Assembly: GCF_026151205.1 (NCBI RefSeq)
Contig: NC_087077.1
Location: forward strand, 6,224,483 to 6,288,482
Direction of reading: 5' to 3'
Source: Bolinopsis microptera
Taxonomy: Eukaryota > Ctenophora > Tentaculata > Lobata > Bolinopsidae
DNA length: 64,000 nucleotides
Position numbers and translations under genes: made by a program. The notes under the pieces are model-generated. The model was not told the origin of the DNA. It searched no databases and worked only from the letters and a program-made list of their open reading frames with translations. The stretch's first letter is position 1. Each line of letters starts with the position of its first letter. Shown here piece after piece: positions 24,660 through 36,344 of this stretch.

Positions 24660-25003
24660 CATATTTTCGGTAACCTGGGGACCCCAGGCTATTATGTTCA
24701 TAAACATACAGGGTGGGCCAAAAGTCAGTGGGCGTACGTTGGCCTTAATAGCTCCGCCGTGTTTTATATTTGAGAGCTGTTGCTTTGCAGATGGCATACT
24801 GTACTTACTACTGGTTCGAGGATTCCGTCGTCAAAATTTGAAAATTCGAATATTTTAGACCACGCCCATTCAATATCAAAACACCTATATTGTTTTCTCT
24901 GAACATGCTGAACACCTCATTTTTTCAGAGACGGTAGTATATTCCGCCGAATAGAGATTCGGCGGAATGACAGGCTGAGCGCCGCCCAGTAAATCTTCGG
25001 TGA
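24660..25003 (+). mobile_element. MITE-C copy 5 split by a mariner-like insertion
   Basis: The two halves of MITE-C lie at 24669-24706 (TAACCTGGGGACCCC...) and about 24950-24993 (...GGCGGAATGACAGGCTGAGC, CCCAGTAA). Flanking ATTTTCGG/ATCTTCGG looks like an aged 8-bp duplication. The roughly 240-bp insert starts right after a TA with CAGGGTGGGCCAAAAGTCA, a terminus typical of Tc1/mariner elements. The opposite mariner end is not recognisable. Confidence 0.65.
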
Positions 25004-25960
25004 AGCTATTCCGATCTTTGGAGCAGCGAAGGAAATAAGTGCACACACAATTGGCAGCATAGGAACGCCTTTCTTGAAATTGAATATACTTTGGGGTGTT
25101 TGGTTGAATATTGAGTGAGCGGTGGCAGTGAATATGAAGGCTCTGGCGATTTTGAGGATTTACAGTTGAGTAAGAAGACAAAATTTCTATAAGATGGTAT
25201 TTGAGATTTGTTTCATCGATATTGCTGGAGTCGGTGATTACAGTGCTCATTTCAATAAGTGGCATTTGAGAAAGAGTTTTTACTTATTTCGACCTCTGTT
25301 TTGAGTACAAGTCACTTACATAAAGAACATGTGACTTGTCTTCGATGGTCTCGAGGCCCAGACTTGTTTGGCACCATGCACATAGTCTTTGCTCACGCTG
25401 GCTCACGTTGGAGTGCGCACTGATTCTACGTTTAGTGGTGCTATAACGACGAGAGAAGTGTTATTACCAAATGTGAATGCTCCCTAACTTCGACAAAAAT
25501 TTAAACGTTTAAACATTTAAGCAATAAAATGTACAATGAAAAAAATCTGTTCAACAGGTATGTTTATAACTTGATAACTGTCTCAGCTTCCTGTGTATGT
25601 TTATAACTTGATAACTGTCTCAGCTTCCTGTGTATGTTTAGAACTCTGTTACAGTCTCATAAAATATCGATTCTGAACTCGTTGCATAAAATTGCTCCCA
25701 ACAGAAGAAATGTGGATAAGAAACACGGTAAAATGCTATTTTTCTCGAACTTGTACCGTTCAATGTACTCAAACTCTAATCCTTGGACCTGTAATAGAAT
25801 AAAAATAATAGAATATGGGGAACTTTTCCAACATAATATGGTCTTGGTCTGTACTTATACTATTCAGCAGTTTATAACTTGTAACTTATACTATGTAGTA
25901 GTATACAGTAGTAGTAGCAGTATACTATGATAACAAGACTCATAAAACTGTTTATGTTTA
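25004..25960. other. No gene recognised; 37-bp duplication at 25560-25632
   Basis: AT-rich. TGTTTATAACTTGATAACTG... is repeated twice in tandem, followed by a diverged third start. A final exon of the beta-lactamase-like gene could lie here on the minus strand, but I did not find one. Confidence 0.45.
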
Positions 25961-28900
25961 CTAGTTTGAGGAATAAGGCTCCATATGTTTAAAACATTCA
26001 AGAATAAACGATACCTGATGACTAGATCCTTCTGAAGTGATGGTGAAGTGGAGATAAGCCTTATCCTTATCAGTGTCCCGGAGGTTATGAGCATCTGTTG
26101 GCCTGTTCAGAGTAATTTCAAATCTTCCCTCCTCTTTTTGTGCTATTGTACCGTTAGACTCCCCCATCACAAACTGAAACATTCACAGATTCTAGAGTGA
26201 AGTTTCTTGTATAGATCTAGCCCTCTTCAAAGATTTGGTTGCGTCTAACCTGTCATAAAATCAATACGTGATGTTTGTTTTCATTAACGCCATCGGCAGT
26301 AATGGGCAGAAAAAAAAACTAAACTTTAGACTCAAAACAAAATGCAGATTCCAAAACTGGTGTGAAATTTGAAATTGCTAATCGGAGGATCGATTCAAAT
26401 TTTCCCAAATTCTTTTGGCAGATGGATAATGGATAATGGATAATGGTGTGTGTGTGTGTGTGTGGGTAATTTTCTAACGGTTTAATCAAGAAATTTATTG
26501 ATTATTGGGATTATTAGTATAGATACGGACCACAGGTCTGGAAGTTTATCGTTTAAATTGTACCGAAACATCTAGCCGACTGGCTCGGCTAATTAAACTC
26601 ATCAGCAGGTGTAGCCGGTACTCTTACTTTGAGGAGGGAATCCTCTAACTTGAGCGTCATAAGAGGAAATACAGGATTACTATAGTTTCCAACATAGAGG
26701 GTCGCGTTAGTCACAATATTATCATTTCCTGTCTGCCCAGTATTTGAGGACATGTAGTTTTGTTCCAGTGTGTTACTAAAACTCCTGTTAGGGGTGGAGT
26801 ATTTGTTAGGGGTGGAGTATTTGGTGGAACTGGTGTTCTTGATCCACTTGTCAGGGAAGGAGCACACTCCGTCTCTGTCTACCCACGGGTCCTGAACTCC
26901 CATCATTATATCCAACATGTACCTAGGAGTGGGAATATTATAAATAGACACGGCGCATCCGGGATAGAGAGCGGACATTTGACACGTGCACAGACATATA
27001 GCACGTGCACAGTCATATAGCACGTGCTCAAACAGTTACATCGACACACGCGTATTAGTGCACTAGTTCACATTATAATATACACTGTATCTATCCGGTG
27101 AAATGTGGGTATTCTCACTCTCTATCCCATACTAATCTATAGAAAGGTTTGAACCTATAACCTACTTTTCTTAAAATATATTGCTTAGTTAGAGTTTTAA
27201 AAGACAGCTAGTATCATCACACTACTAACAGTTGCATGAGCATCTGCATGTTCTTGACGTCTTTATACTGGTAGTCATCTCCACTAATTACGGAGAACAC
27301 CCCCATGTTAAGACAGGGTATCATGGTGATGTAGCTGAAGTGTCCGTACGTGGCCCCCGCGTGGTGTAAGTATTCGTACCCTGACAAATATCATTTAAGT
27401 TTAACAGCCCTTTATTGGACGGATCAAATTATGATCAGAAAACGACGAGTGCTTAAATGAAGATATAAATAAAAGGGCGATAACTGCAATTTTAATGTTT
27501 TCGACCCCCTTTGCAAGGAACATGGCTTGTTTCTAATTTTAACACGTTTATGATGGCATCTGGAAGTGGGATAATAAGGAATATCAACAATGTATGCAGT
27601 GTGAAAATTCGTTGCGAAATCTTAAGAATTTTAGGAAAGTGCTTGACCATTACTGGACGAGTGAGCAAATATAAACACTAATTATAAGCCTCCCCCCCAC
27701 CCCCCCCCCCCCCCCCCCCCCCCCGTAATGTATAAATATAAGCCCCCCTTGCCTCGGTATCGTGAAAATGCTATTATACATTAGTGAGACCCAACATCTG
27801 AGTGCGAATAAGATTTTCTATCCAATATTAGGATTGAGCGTATGTATGGTAATTGGTAATACCTCGGTACCATGGTAACGGAGAATACCTCGGTAGGTGC
27901 CCAGCATGTGACCGTATCCGTACACACTGTCTTTAAAAGTGACGGGGAATACTGGTCTTTGGATGAGTGTGTCGAATCCAGTCATCCATGTTTTAGGTGA
28001 GGTTATCTGCCTCAAAACCTCACTGAAACACATCCACACTATTATCATCACCTCACTGAAACACATCCACACTATTATCATCACCTCACTGAAACACATC
28101 CACACTATTATCATCACCTCCCTGAAACACATCCACACTATTATCATCACCTCACTGAAACACATCCACACTATTATCATCACCTCACTGAAACACATCC
28201 ACACTATTATCATCACGTAACTGAAACACATCCACACTATTATCATCACCTCACTGAAACACATCCATACAATTATCATCACCTAGCTGAAACACATCCA
28301 CACTATTATCATCACCTCACTGAAACACATCCACACTATTATTATCACCTAACTGAAACACATCCACACTATTATCATCACCTCACTGAAACACATCCAT
28401 ACTATTATCATCACCTCACTGAAACACATCCACACTATTATCATCACCTAACTGAAACACATCCACACTATTATCATCACCTCACTGAAACACATCCACA
28501 CTATTATTATCACCTAACTGAAACACATCCACACTATTATCATCACCTCACTGAAACACATCAATACTATTATCATCACCTAACTGAAACACATCCACAC
28601 TATTATCATCACCTCACTGAAACACAATAAACAAATTAATATACCTAACATCGTGTTTGAAACTACTTACGAGTTGAGCACAGCCCCTTTTTTACCATTA
28701 ACTGCGTCAAGTGTACCTATCATGTACTTAGCCATATCTCCTGCTGTAGATACTATGCCACCTGTAATATAATGCTGTACTGTACTATTAGGAAAACAAT
28801 TAGTGCTGTACGGTTAATGCTGTACTGTACTATCAACAAAACAATTAGTGCTGTACGGTTAATGCTGTACTGTACTATCAGCAAAACAATTAGTGCTGTA

Positions 28901-31900
28901 CGGTTAATGCTGTACTGTACTATTAGCAAAACAATTAGTGCTGTACGGTTAATGCTGTACTGTACTATTAACAAAACAATTAGTGCTGTACGGTTAATGC
29001 TGTACTGTACTATAACAAAACAATAAGTGCTGTACGGTTAATGCTGTACTGTACAATCAGCAAAACAATTAGTGCTGCACGGTTAATGCTGTACTGTACT
29101 ATTAACAAAACAATTAGTGCTGCACGGTTAATGCTGTACTGTACTATTAACAAAACAATTAGTGCTGTACGGTTAATACTGTACTGTACTATTAACAAAA
29201 CAAATAATGCTGTACGGTTAATGCTGTACTGTATTATTAACAAAACAATTAGTGCTGTACGGTTAATGCTGTACTGTACTATTAGCAAAACAATTAGTGC
29301 TGTACGGTTAATGCTGTTAATGATGTACTGTACTATCAGCAAAACAATTAGTGCCGTACGGTTAATGGCTAATGCTGTACTGTACTATTAGCAAAACAAT
29401 AAGTGCTGTACGGTTAATGCTGTACTGTACTATTAGCAAAACAATTAGTGCTGTACGGTTAATGCTGTACTGTACTATTAACAAAACAATTAGTGCTGTA
29501 CGGTTAATGCTGTACTGTACTATTAACAAAACAATAAGTGCTGTACGGTTAATGCTGTACTGTACAATCAGCAAAACAATTAGTGCTGCACGGTTAATGC
29601 TGTACTGTACTATTAACAAAACAATTAGTGCTGCACGGTTAATGCTGTACTGTACTATTAACAAAACAATTAGTGCTGTACGGTTAATACTGTACTGTAC
29701 TATTAACAAAACAAATAATGCTGTACGGTTAATGCTGTACTGTATTATTAACAAAACAATTAGTGCTGTACGGTTAATGCTGTACTGTACTATTAGCAAA
29801 ACAATTAGTGCTGTACGGTTAATGCTGTTAATGATGTACTGTACTATCAGCAAAACAATTAGTGCCGTACGGTTAATGGCTAATGCTGTACTGTACTATT
29901 AGCAAAACAATTAGTGCTGTACAGTTAATGCTGTACTGTACTATTAGCAAAACAATTAGTGCTGTACGGTTAATGCTGTACTGTACTATTAACAAAACAA
30001 TTAGTGCTGTACGGTTAATGCTGTACTGTACTATTAACAAAACAATAAGTGCTGTACGGTTAATGCTGTGCTGTACAATCAGCAAAACAATTAGTGCTGC
30101 ACGGTTAATGCTGTACTGTACTATTAACAAAACAATTAGTGCTGCACGGTTAATGCTGTACTGTACTATTAACAAAACAATTAGTGCTGTACGGTTAATA
30201 CTGTACTGTACTATTAACAAAACAAATAATGCTGTATGGTTAATGCTGTACTGTATTATTAACAAAACAATTAGTGCTGTACGGTTAATGCTGTACTGTA
30301 CTATTAGCAAAACAATAAGTGCTGTACGGTTAATGCTGTACTGTACTATTAGCAAAACAATTAGTGCTGTACGGTTAATGCTATACTGTACTATTAACAA
30401 AACAATTAGTGCTGTACGGTTAATGCTGTACTGTACTATTAGAAAAACAATTAGTGCTGTACGGTTAATGCTGTACTGTACTATTAACAAAACAATAAGT
30501 GCTGTACGGTTAATGCTGTACTGTACTATTAACAAAACAATTAGTGCTGTACGGTAATGCTGTACTGTACTATTAACAAAAGAATTAGTGCTGTACGGTT
30601 AATGCTGTACTGTACTATTAACAAAACAATAAGTGCTGTACGGTTAATGCTGTACTGTACTATTAGCAAAACAATTAGTGCTGTACGGTTAATGCTGTAC
30701 TGTACTATTAGCAAAACAATAAGTGCTGTACGGTTAATGCTGTACTGTACTATTAACAAAACAATTAGTTCTGTACGGTTAATGCTGTACTTTACTATTA
30801 ACAAAACGATTAGTGCTGTACGGTTAATGCTGTACTGTACTATTAGCAAAACAATAAGTGCTGTATGGTTAATGCTGTACTGTACTATTAGCAAAACAAT
30901 AAGTGCTGTACGGTTAATGCTGTACTGTACTATTAACAAAACAATTAGTGCTGTACTGTTAAAGGATGAGGGGACCTTAGAAAAAGTTTTTTTCTCGTGC
31001 AAATCCTTTTATTACATTAATCGTATAAACCACTTTAGTGAAATCCGCAAAGTTGTATTTCATTCGCGCGCCGAGATATCCAGCCAAAACAATTTGAACC
31101 TGTGACGTCAATTATGTGAGTTGCTCTGATCCGCGCATATAGAAATACAGGTAAAATGAGCGTGCGGGCCGACTAAATTACTAATTAAGAATAAATTAAC
31201 AATTTACGATACTAACGAGCCTATAACCAATGGAGAGGAGACTTTTTATGACCGGTTGAAAAAAGAATTATCACCCTACGATAACCATGAGCCGAGATAC
31301 ACCTGGAATAAGATTGAAGTCACACAGAAAGGCATGTAAATTATGTATATTTACCGATAATGGGCATTTTGCTCCTTTATAAAAAAATGTATTGGTTTTT
31401 TAAATCAGGACATTATTTTTGAAACACCCTGTATAGCTCCCAACGTAACACCTAGCAACTCCCTGTTTCGTACCATAGTTGATATATCAACATGTCATAT
31501 CAACACAACACGGTCCTAATAAAAATGGATCGGGTAGGTATGAAATGCATGTCTTCATTCCAGTTGGACAAGCACCAAGCACCAAGCTTTTAAGTTCTAA
31601 CTCACTATGTGACACTACTTATAACGTAAGCAAGATTTGCAACTATTACACCAAGCAATATTATACCAAGCATAGCAGACGAACACATCCACATTCGTTA
31701 CGCTTTACACTCAAGTCACAGCAAACTAAAACGGTAAATTATAAATGAGTGTAAAACTAAAGGCCGGTACACGCGCAGTGTCAAACCGCACGTGCGTACT
31801 CAGATAGGACTAGAGGCGCCAAGGGCCAGCTAGTAAAATGTCTTCTACTACATCATACATTCTTTTTAATTGTGTCCATATCGGGTTTCAAACAAGTCAA

Positions 31901-34478
31901 AACAAAATAGCAGTTTGTGGTTTAGTTAGCGGATGCTACTTATCTTAGCTATTTATAAATAGAAATACCTACTACAACTACAAGAAAGCCTTTCTGAGTT
32001 ACATTTAACTATTATTATTAAAGAGAATTATTCGTAACTTAGACTAATTCAGTGCAACCAAAGATACCGCTCTCGCAAACGCCAAAGGTAACACGACGTA
32101 ATTAAAACAGAACAGAACAAAAAGGTGACACGAGCAAAGGGTGCGCGCGCACGTTGGTCTTAACACATAAGTGACGTCACAGCCCAAAATTGCTATCAGC
32201 CAATAGGAGCGCGGCGTGTTATTGCACGAATTATCGATTTCACAGTCCAGCGTATTTTTTGATTCTACACACTTTCACAGGACTTAAACGCGAATATTTG
32301 GAAGTAAATTCTAAGGTCCCCTCATCCTTTAATGCTGTACTGTACTATTAACAAAACAATTAGTGCTGTACCAGCTGGGTTGTGGGTTCCGATGTACTTC
32401 ATAGCATGTTTAGGTACAGGGTAAAGTATGTCCTCTCCACTATTCTCCTTGTACGGCTGAGAGAAGTCAGCGTCACTCAGTGCATCGTACTCTGGATCTG
32501 TTACAAACATCGTCTGAGTCATCTCAAGCGGCTCAAATATCGTCTCTTTTACCTAAATGGACATTATTAGCAGCACCACTTGCTTTTGTGTCAATTTATT
32601 TACAAAATTGTAGCTTCAAAATCGTATTAAAATTTCCGAACAAAACTTTTTACCAGATTCTCAAAAGATTTGCCTCCAAAGAGTTCGATCAAGTAACCGA
32701 CCATCGTATAGAACCAGTTGTTGTAATAGAACCCTGACCTCATCTCCATTTGCTGAAATAAATACTTCTACAACTTTGTTGCAATCTGACAGTATCCCCG
32801 CCCCTGTACACCCAGATGTATATTTTTATTTTGTCATGTTTATCAGAAGTTTCATCCTGCCGTTTCGTTCAATTTTTTCGTATGATTCTATATAAATCTC
32901 AGCTTTAATATTATTTATTTGCAATTATGTCTCTATCATCATCAACAAGGCACACGGCCCCCTCCAAAACAAGTCCACATTAGCGCATGCTAATTTTGAA
33001 AGAAGAGGCAATGTATCACTACGACATTTCCAAAATCTAAGAGTGTCCATCTTGGACAGAAAGTTTTTAGGGCATTGCAAGGCCTCATATACTTTAATTT
33101 CGTCTTTAAGACGATCTGTCTGACGGTTCTGAAATTTATGAAATTTATCTCTAAAGTCGATCATGGTATAATTTGTTACATGCCGTCTAGATTTCCGGCC
33201 TGAAGTAGAGATAGGTGATAACTGCTGAAAATGTGTTAGCCGATCGGCTAGCCGATGGCAATCGGCTGGCTAAGCCGGCAATTTCAATCGGCTGGCTAAG
33301 CCGGCTTAGCCGGCTAGCTCACGCCTCTAACACGTCCCCCTCCATAACACGACCCCTCCATAACACGTCCCCCTCCACAACACGTCCCCCTCCATAACAA
33401 GTCCCCTCCATAACACGGCCCCCTCCATAACAAGTCCCCTCCATAACACGCCCCCCTCCATAACACGTCCCCTACATAAAACGGCCCAACCACAACACGG
33501 CCCCCTCCATAACACGTCCCCCTCCACAACACGCCCTAAATATGTAAGATATGAAGAAATAATATTATAAATTTGAAACATACCTCTTCAAACTGTGGCA
33601 AATACTTTTTAATCCATTACATACCTCTTCAAACTGTGGCAAATACTCTGTAATCCATTACATACCTCTTCAAACTGTGGCAAATAATCTGTAATCCATT
33701 ACATACCTCTTCAAATTGTGGAAAATACTCTGTAATCCATTACATACCTCTTCAAACTGTGGCAAATACTCTGTAATCCATTACATACCTCTTCAAACTG
33801 TAACAAATACTCCGTAATCCATTACATACCTCTTCAAACTGTGACAAATACTCTGTAATCCATTACATACCTCTTCAAACTGTGGCAAATACTCTGTAAT
33901 CCATTTACATACCTCTTCAAACTGTGGCAAATACTCTGTAATCCATTACATACCTCTTCAAACTGTGGCAAATACTCTGTAATCCATTTACATACCTCTT
34001 CAAATTGTGGCAAATACTCTGTAATCCATTTACATACCTCTTCAAACTGTGGCAAATACTCTGTAATCCATTTAGCACGAGATATGTTTCTTCCGTCACC
34101 TAGCAACCACGGATACATTTTAATACCAGTGCGATGAGTCAGGGCGTCTTCTATCGTACACAAATTATTTCTGCGGATAAATTCGATAAATTCAAATAAT
34201 AATTAAATTCAAAGAAATTTGTCAGCAAAGGATAAAGGTGTTACTAACTATTACTATATTTCTTATAGACTACTATTATTACAATATGATAATAATTTGA
34301 TAATCTTTCTTCAGACTAGCAGGAACCTGTCTAACCCTAAAGTGGTGTCAAGACTCTAGAGACTAAAATAAAATTGATTACCTATTTAAGTGCACTGATG
34401 ATTGGTATTGTTTTATACATATCATGAAACGGATCGTTTGCCCGCCAATTTGATTTGTTTCAATTGTTGTAGTAGTAA

Positions 34479-34519
<41 letters not shown>

Positions 34520-36063
34520 ATTTATTTTTGTCAATGTAATAAGATTTGCTCACAATGTATTAAAGAAGAAGCACTAACCTGAATTTTCCATGAAGTGACA
34601 TTTTGATATTCTTCTTGGCGAATACGTTAACAATCTTATCGTTCCAGCTGTAAAAACCTTCTGATACTTGCTTACCAGCCATATAACTTGTAAAACCTTT
34701 AGATATTGAACCTATAGTAAACCTGTAATTGTAAAATTGACATTCTTATTCAATATAAACATATTATAAACATATCTTAAACATATTATAAACATATCAT
34801 TAACATATTATGAACATATTATTAACATATTATAAACATATTATAAACATATTATAAACATATTATAAACATATTATAAACATTTAACATATTATAAACA
34901 TATTATAAACATATTGTAAACACATTATAAACATATTCCAACCGTGTGTTCTTTGTAACGCCGATATTTTTCTCCCTGCTAGCTTTACCGTATCCTTTAT
35001 TGAAAACCACTTTACCATCTTTAACCGCACTCATAGCAAACGCAGCTGTATTTGGATAGCACCCCTATAAGAAAAATTAATATTAGACCCGAATGTTTAT
35101 AGTCATAGTCCAAACGAGTACATCATAACGTTGATCGGCTGATTAGAATCTACGCGGCAGGGCAACACTGATCAGAGAAGAAAACCACTGCTTGACACGA
35201 ATTCTGAATATGTCGAATTCATTTTGGATTCGGAAAAAAAATCCGAAATCGGATTCGAAAAAGAGTCGTGTTCGGAAAGTGTCGCTAATCTTAGCACCAA
35301 CTTGCTGCTAAAACACTGGAGTTACAATTAATCTGTTAGTGTTAAAATCTTCTCATACTCAGTGTCTGTTTGATACGCGGTGTATACCTCTTTTTGCACG
35401 TGTATCAGGTGCCTGTGCGTACTTGATGCGCTCTGTGCAAACTTGGTGCACTCGGTGCGTACTTGATGCGCTCGGTGCGTACTTGATGCGCTCGGTGCGT
35501 ACTTGATGCGCTCTGTGCGTACTTGGTGCGCTCTGTACGTTCTTGATGCACTCGGTGCGTACTTGATGTACTCGGTGCGTACTTGATGCGCTCGGTGCGT
35601 ACTTGATGCGCTCGGTGCGTACTTGATGCGCTCGGTGCGTACTTGGTGCGCTCAGTGCGTACTTGGTGCGCTCTGTGCGTACTTTATGCTCTCTGTGCGT
35701 ACTTGGTGCGCTCTGTGCGTATTTGATGCGCTATGTGCGTACTTGGTGCACTCTGTGCGTACTTCGTGCGTTCTTGATGCGATCTGTGCGTACTTGATGC
35801 GCTCTGTGCGTACTTGATGTCATTGTTTCTGTTAGCCAGCGGCGGTAGCACGCGAGAGGGCTATGATTAGAGCAAATCAAAACTGTGGATTATCAGGGAG
35901 AATAAGTGGATCTATGCAAATTGCAGACACAAAAGTAATCTCAGAATAAAAGTAAACTTATTCATACCATGACTTCCTTTATGAGATCGTCCAAAAGTTT
36001 TTCCTCAGCTCCAAGTCCAAATATATGAACTACAAACAAAAGCAGTACACGGACAGCACACAT
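25961..36063 (-). CDS. Secreted serine beta-lactamase-like protein (LACTB / class-C family), 11 exons
   Basis: Minus-strand exons in order: 36063-35968, 35064-34943, 34722-34579, 34170-34038, 32752-32654, 32552-32372, 28761-28671, 28022-27889, 27380-27230, 26922-26628, 26173-26015. All are GT-AG with matching phases and give 535 residues. The last exon either splices onward (CAG|GTATCG) or reads on 17 codons to a stop at 25961. There is a signal peptide (MCAVRVLLLFVVHIFGLGA). Family motifs are KDGKVVFNKGYGKA, the SxxK nucleophile motif S78-I-S-K81 (FTIGSISKGFT), LTHRTGI, the YxN motif Y175-N-N, IFEPLEMTQTMF, STAGDMAKYM, and H340-A-G in place of KTG. All three catalytic motifs are intact, so an active serine hydrolase or peptidase is likely. 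HxG in place of KTG is typical of LACTB-like enzymes and esterases. The substrate is unknown. Exon 10 has a small internal repeat (KYSTPNKYSTPN). Confidence 0.9.
27692..27724 (+). repeat. Poly-C tract in intron 8 of the beta-lactamase-like gene
   Basis: Nearly pure C, about 30 bases; the gene's sense strand reads poly-G. Confidence 0.95.
28012..28627 (-). repeat. 33-bp minisatellite containing the exon 8 splice acceptor
   Basis: About 18 copies fill nearly all of the 648-bp intron 7. On the sense (minus) strand each unit reads ...GTGTGGATGTGTTTCAGTGAGG. That contains a near-consensus acceptor (TTTCAG) plus the first five bases of exon 8 (T GAG G). The copy nearest exon 8 is the acceptor I used. 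The array starts about 40 bp after the exon 7 donor. Confidence 0.95.
28766..30958 (-). repeat. 45-bp minisatellite with a 511-bp higher-order period (intron 6)
   Basis: About 48 monomers of AATGCTGTACTGTACTATTA... with variants. The variant series (TGTACAATCAG, GCTGCACGG, TACTGTACTG, AAATAATGC, the ATGCTGTTAATGATG insert, GGCTAATGC) recurs in the same order from 29041, 29552 and 30063. That is an exact 511-bp spacing and defines a higher-order repeat. Because 45 is divisible by 3, both strands stay open over long distances. The resulting LIVQYSINRTALIVL-type frames are not genes. Confidence 0.95.
30959..32332. mobile_element. 1.37-kb TTAA element inserted in the 45-bp minisatellite
   Basis: TTAA at 30959-30962 and 32329-32332. 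The ends are perfect 20-bp inverted repeats: AGGATGAGGGGACCTTAGAA at 30963 and its complement ending at 32328. The flanks rejoin into the minisatellite word GTTAATGCTG, so the empty site is obvious. No transposase is seen. It holds TGACGTCA palindromes near 31104 and 32171. piggyBac and Kolobok both duplicate TTAA, and a non-autonomous member of either would fit. Confidence 0.92.
32333..32371 (-). repeat. Outermost 45-bp unit, abutting the exon 6 donor
   Basis: On the sense strand the intron begins GTACAGCACTAATTG, the start of a minisatellite unit. The array and the 5' splice site therefore coincide exactly. The TTAA element separates this unit from the main array. Confidence 0.9.
32925..33164 (-). 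pseudogene. hAT transposase C-terminal relic in intron 4
   Basis: About 79 codons include LRFWKCRSDTLPLLSKLA, which resembles the W...PLLS.LA start of the hAT dimerisation domain. The neighbouring 33237-33330 stretch of CGGCTAGCCG / GGCTGGCTAAGCCGG palindromic words could be the terminus of the same element. Degenerate and short, so tentative. Confidence 0.4.
33325..33540 (-). repeat. 16/17-bp minisatellite in intron 4
   Basis: About 12 copies of CCCTCCATAACACGTCC and variants. No exon sequence is included. Confidence 0.92.
33577..34078 (-). repeat. 41/42-bp minisatellite carrying the exon 4 end and its donor
   Basis: There are 12 tandem copies. On the sense strand each carries TACAGAGTATTTGCCACAGT, the TTTGAAGAG exon end and the GTATGT donor, i.e. 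the last ~25 bases of exon 4 plus the intron start. Units with TTTACAT are 42 bp and in frame (adding QFEEVCKWITEYLP). Units with TTACAT are 41 bp and shift the frame. I used the first (5'-most) donor at 34037 because it joins exon 5 in phase without insertion. Confidence 0.95.
34464..34518. repeat. TAG trinucleotide microsatellite in intron 3
   Basis: About 15 units of GTA/TAG. Confidence 0.95.
34754..34936. repeat. ATAAACATATT repeat in intron 2
   Basis: About 15 imperfect copies of an 11-12-bp AT-rich unit fill the intron between exons 2 and 3, up to the exon 2 donor region. Confidence 0.9.
35395..35822. repeat. 20-bp minisatellite in intron 1 (GGTGCGTACTTGATGCGCTC)
   Basis: About 21 copies with substitutions at a few positions (GATG/GGTG, GCTCG/GCTCT). 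Confidence 0.93.
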
Positions 36064-36344
36064 CTCTATTTTTCTAAATGTTAAGATAGTGGATAGATCA
36101 TAGATGTGACAAAGTTTATAATTTATAACGCAATAACGAGGTCTTATGTCTGATAAATTACAAAAATCATGACATTATTTATGTAATTGTCACTACATGA
36201 ATATAATTTCAAAACTTTGTTTATTAAATTATCAATTTTATTGCCAGCTATGGTCATTTTGATTGGTAATTGGACATGAATGATTATGAGTGATGTTAAA
36301 AATTGAAAATAGAAGCTGCTGACAGGAGGAGTAATGTTGCTGCT

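Noticed and set aside
24885-25265. 126-codon minus-strand frame as the last exon of the beta-lactamase-like gene
   Set aside because: No suitable acceptor phase or family-like sequence, and it overlaps the mariner and MITE-C sequence.
28753-31105. Long frames on both strands reading LIVQYSINRTALIV or LYCTINKTISAVR
   Set aside because: They are translations of the 45-bp intron 6 array, and the strands are equally open.
33834-34163. Exon 4 continuing through several ITEYLPQFEEVCKW repeats as a repetitive protein domain
   Set aside because: The repeats are in frame for only two further units before a 41-bp unit breaks the frame. The family has no insertion at this point, so the first donor is the better model.
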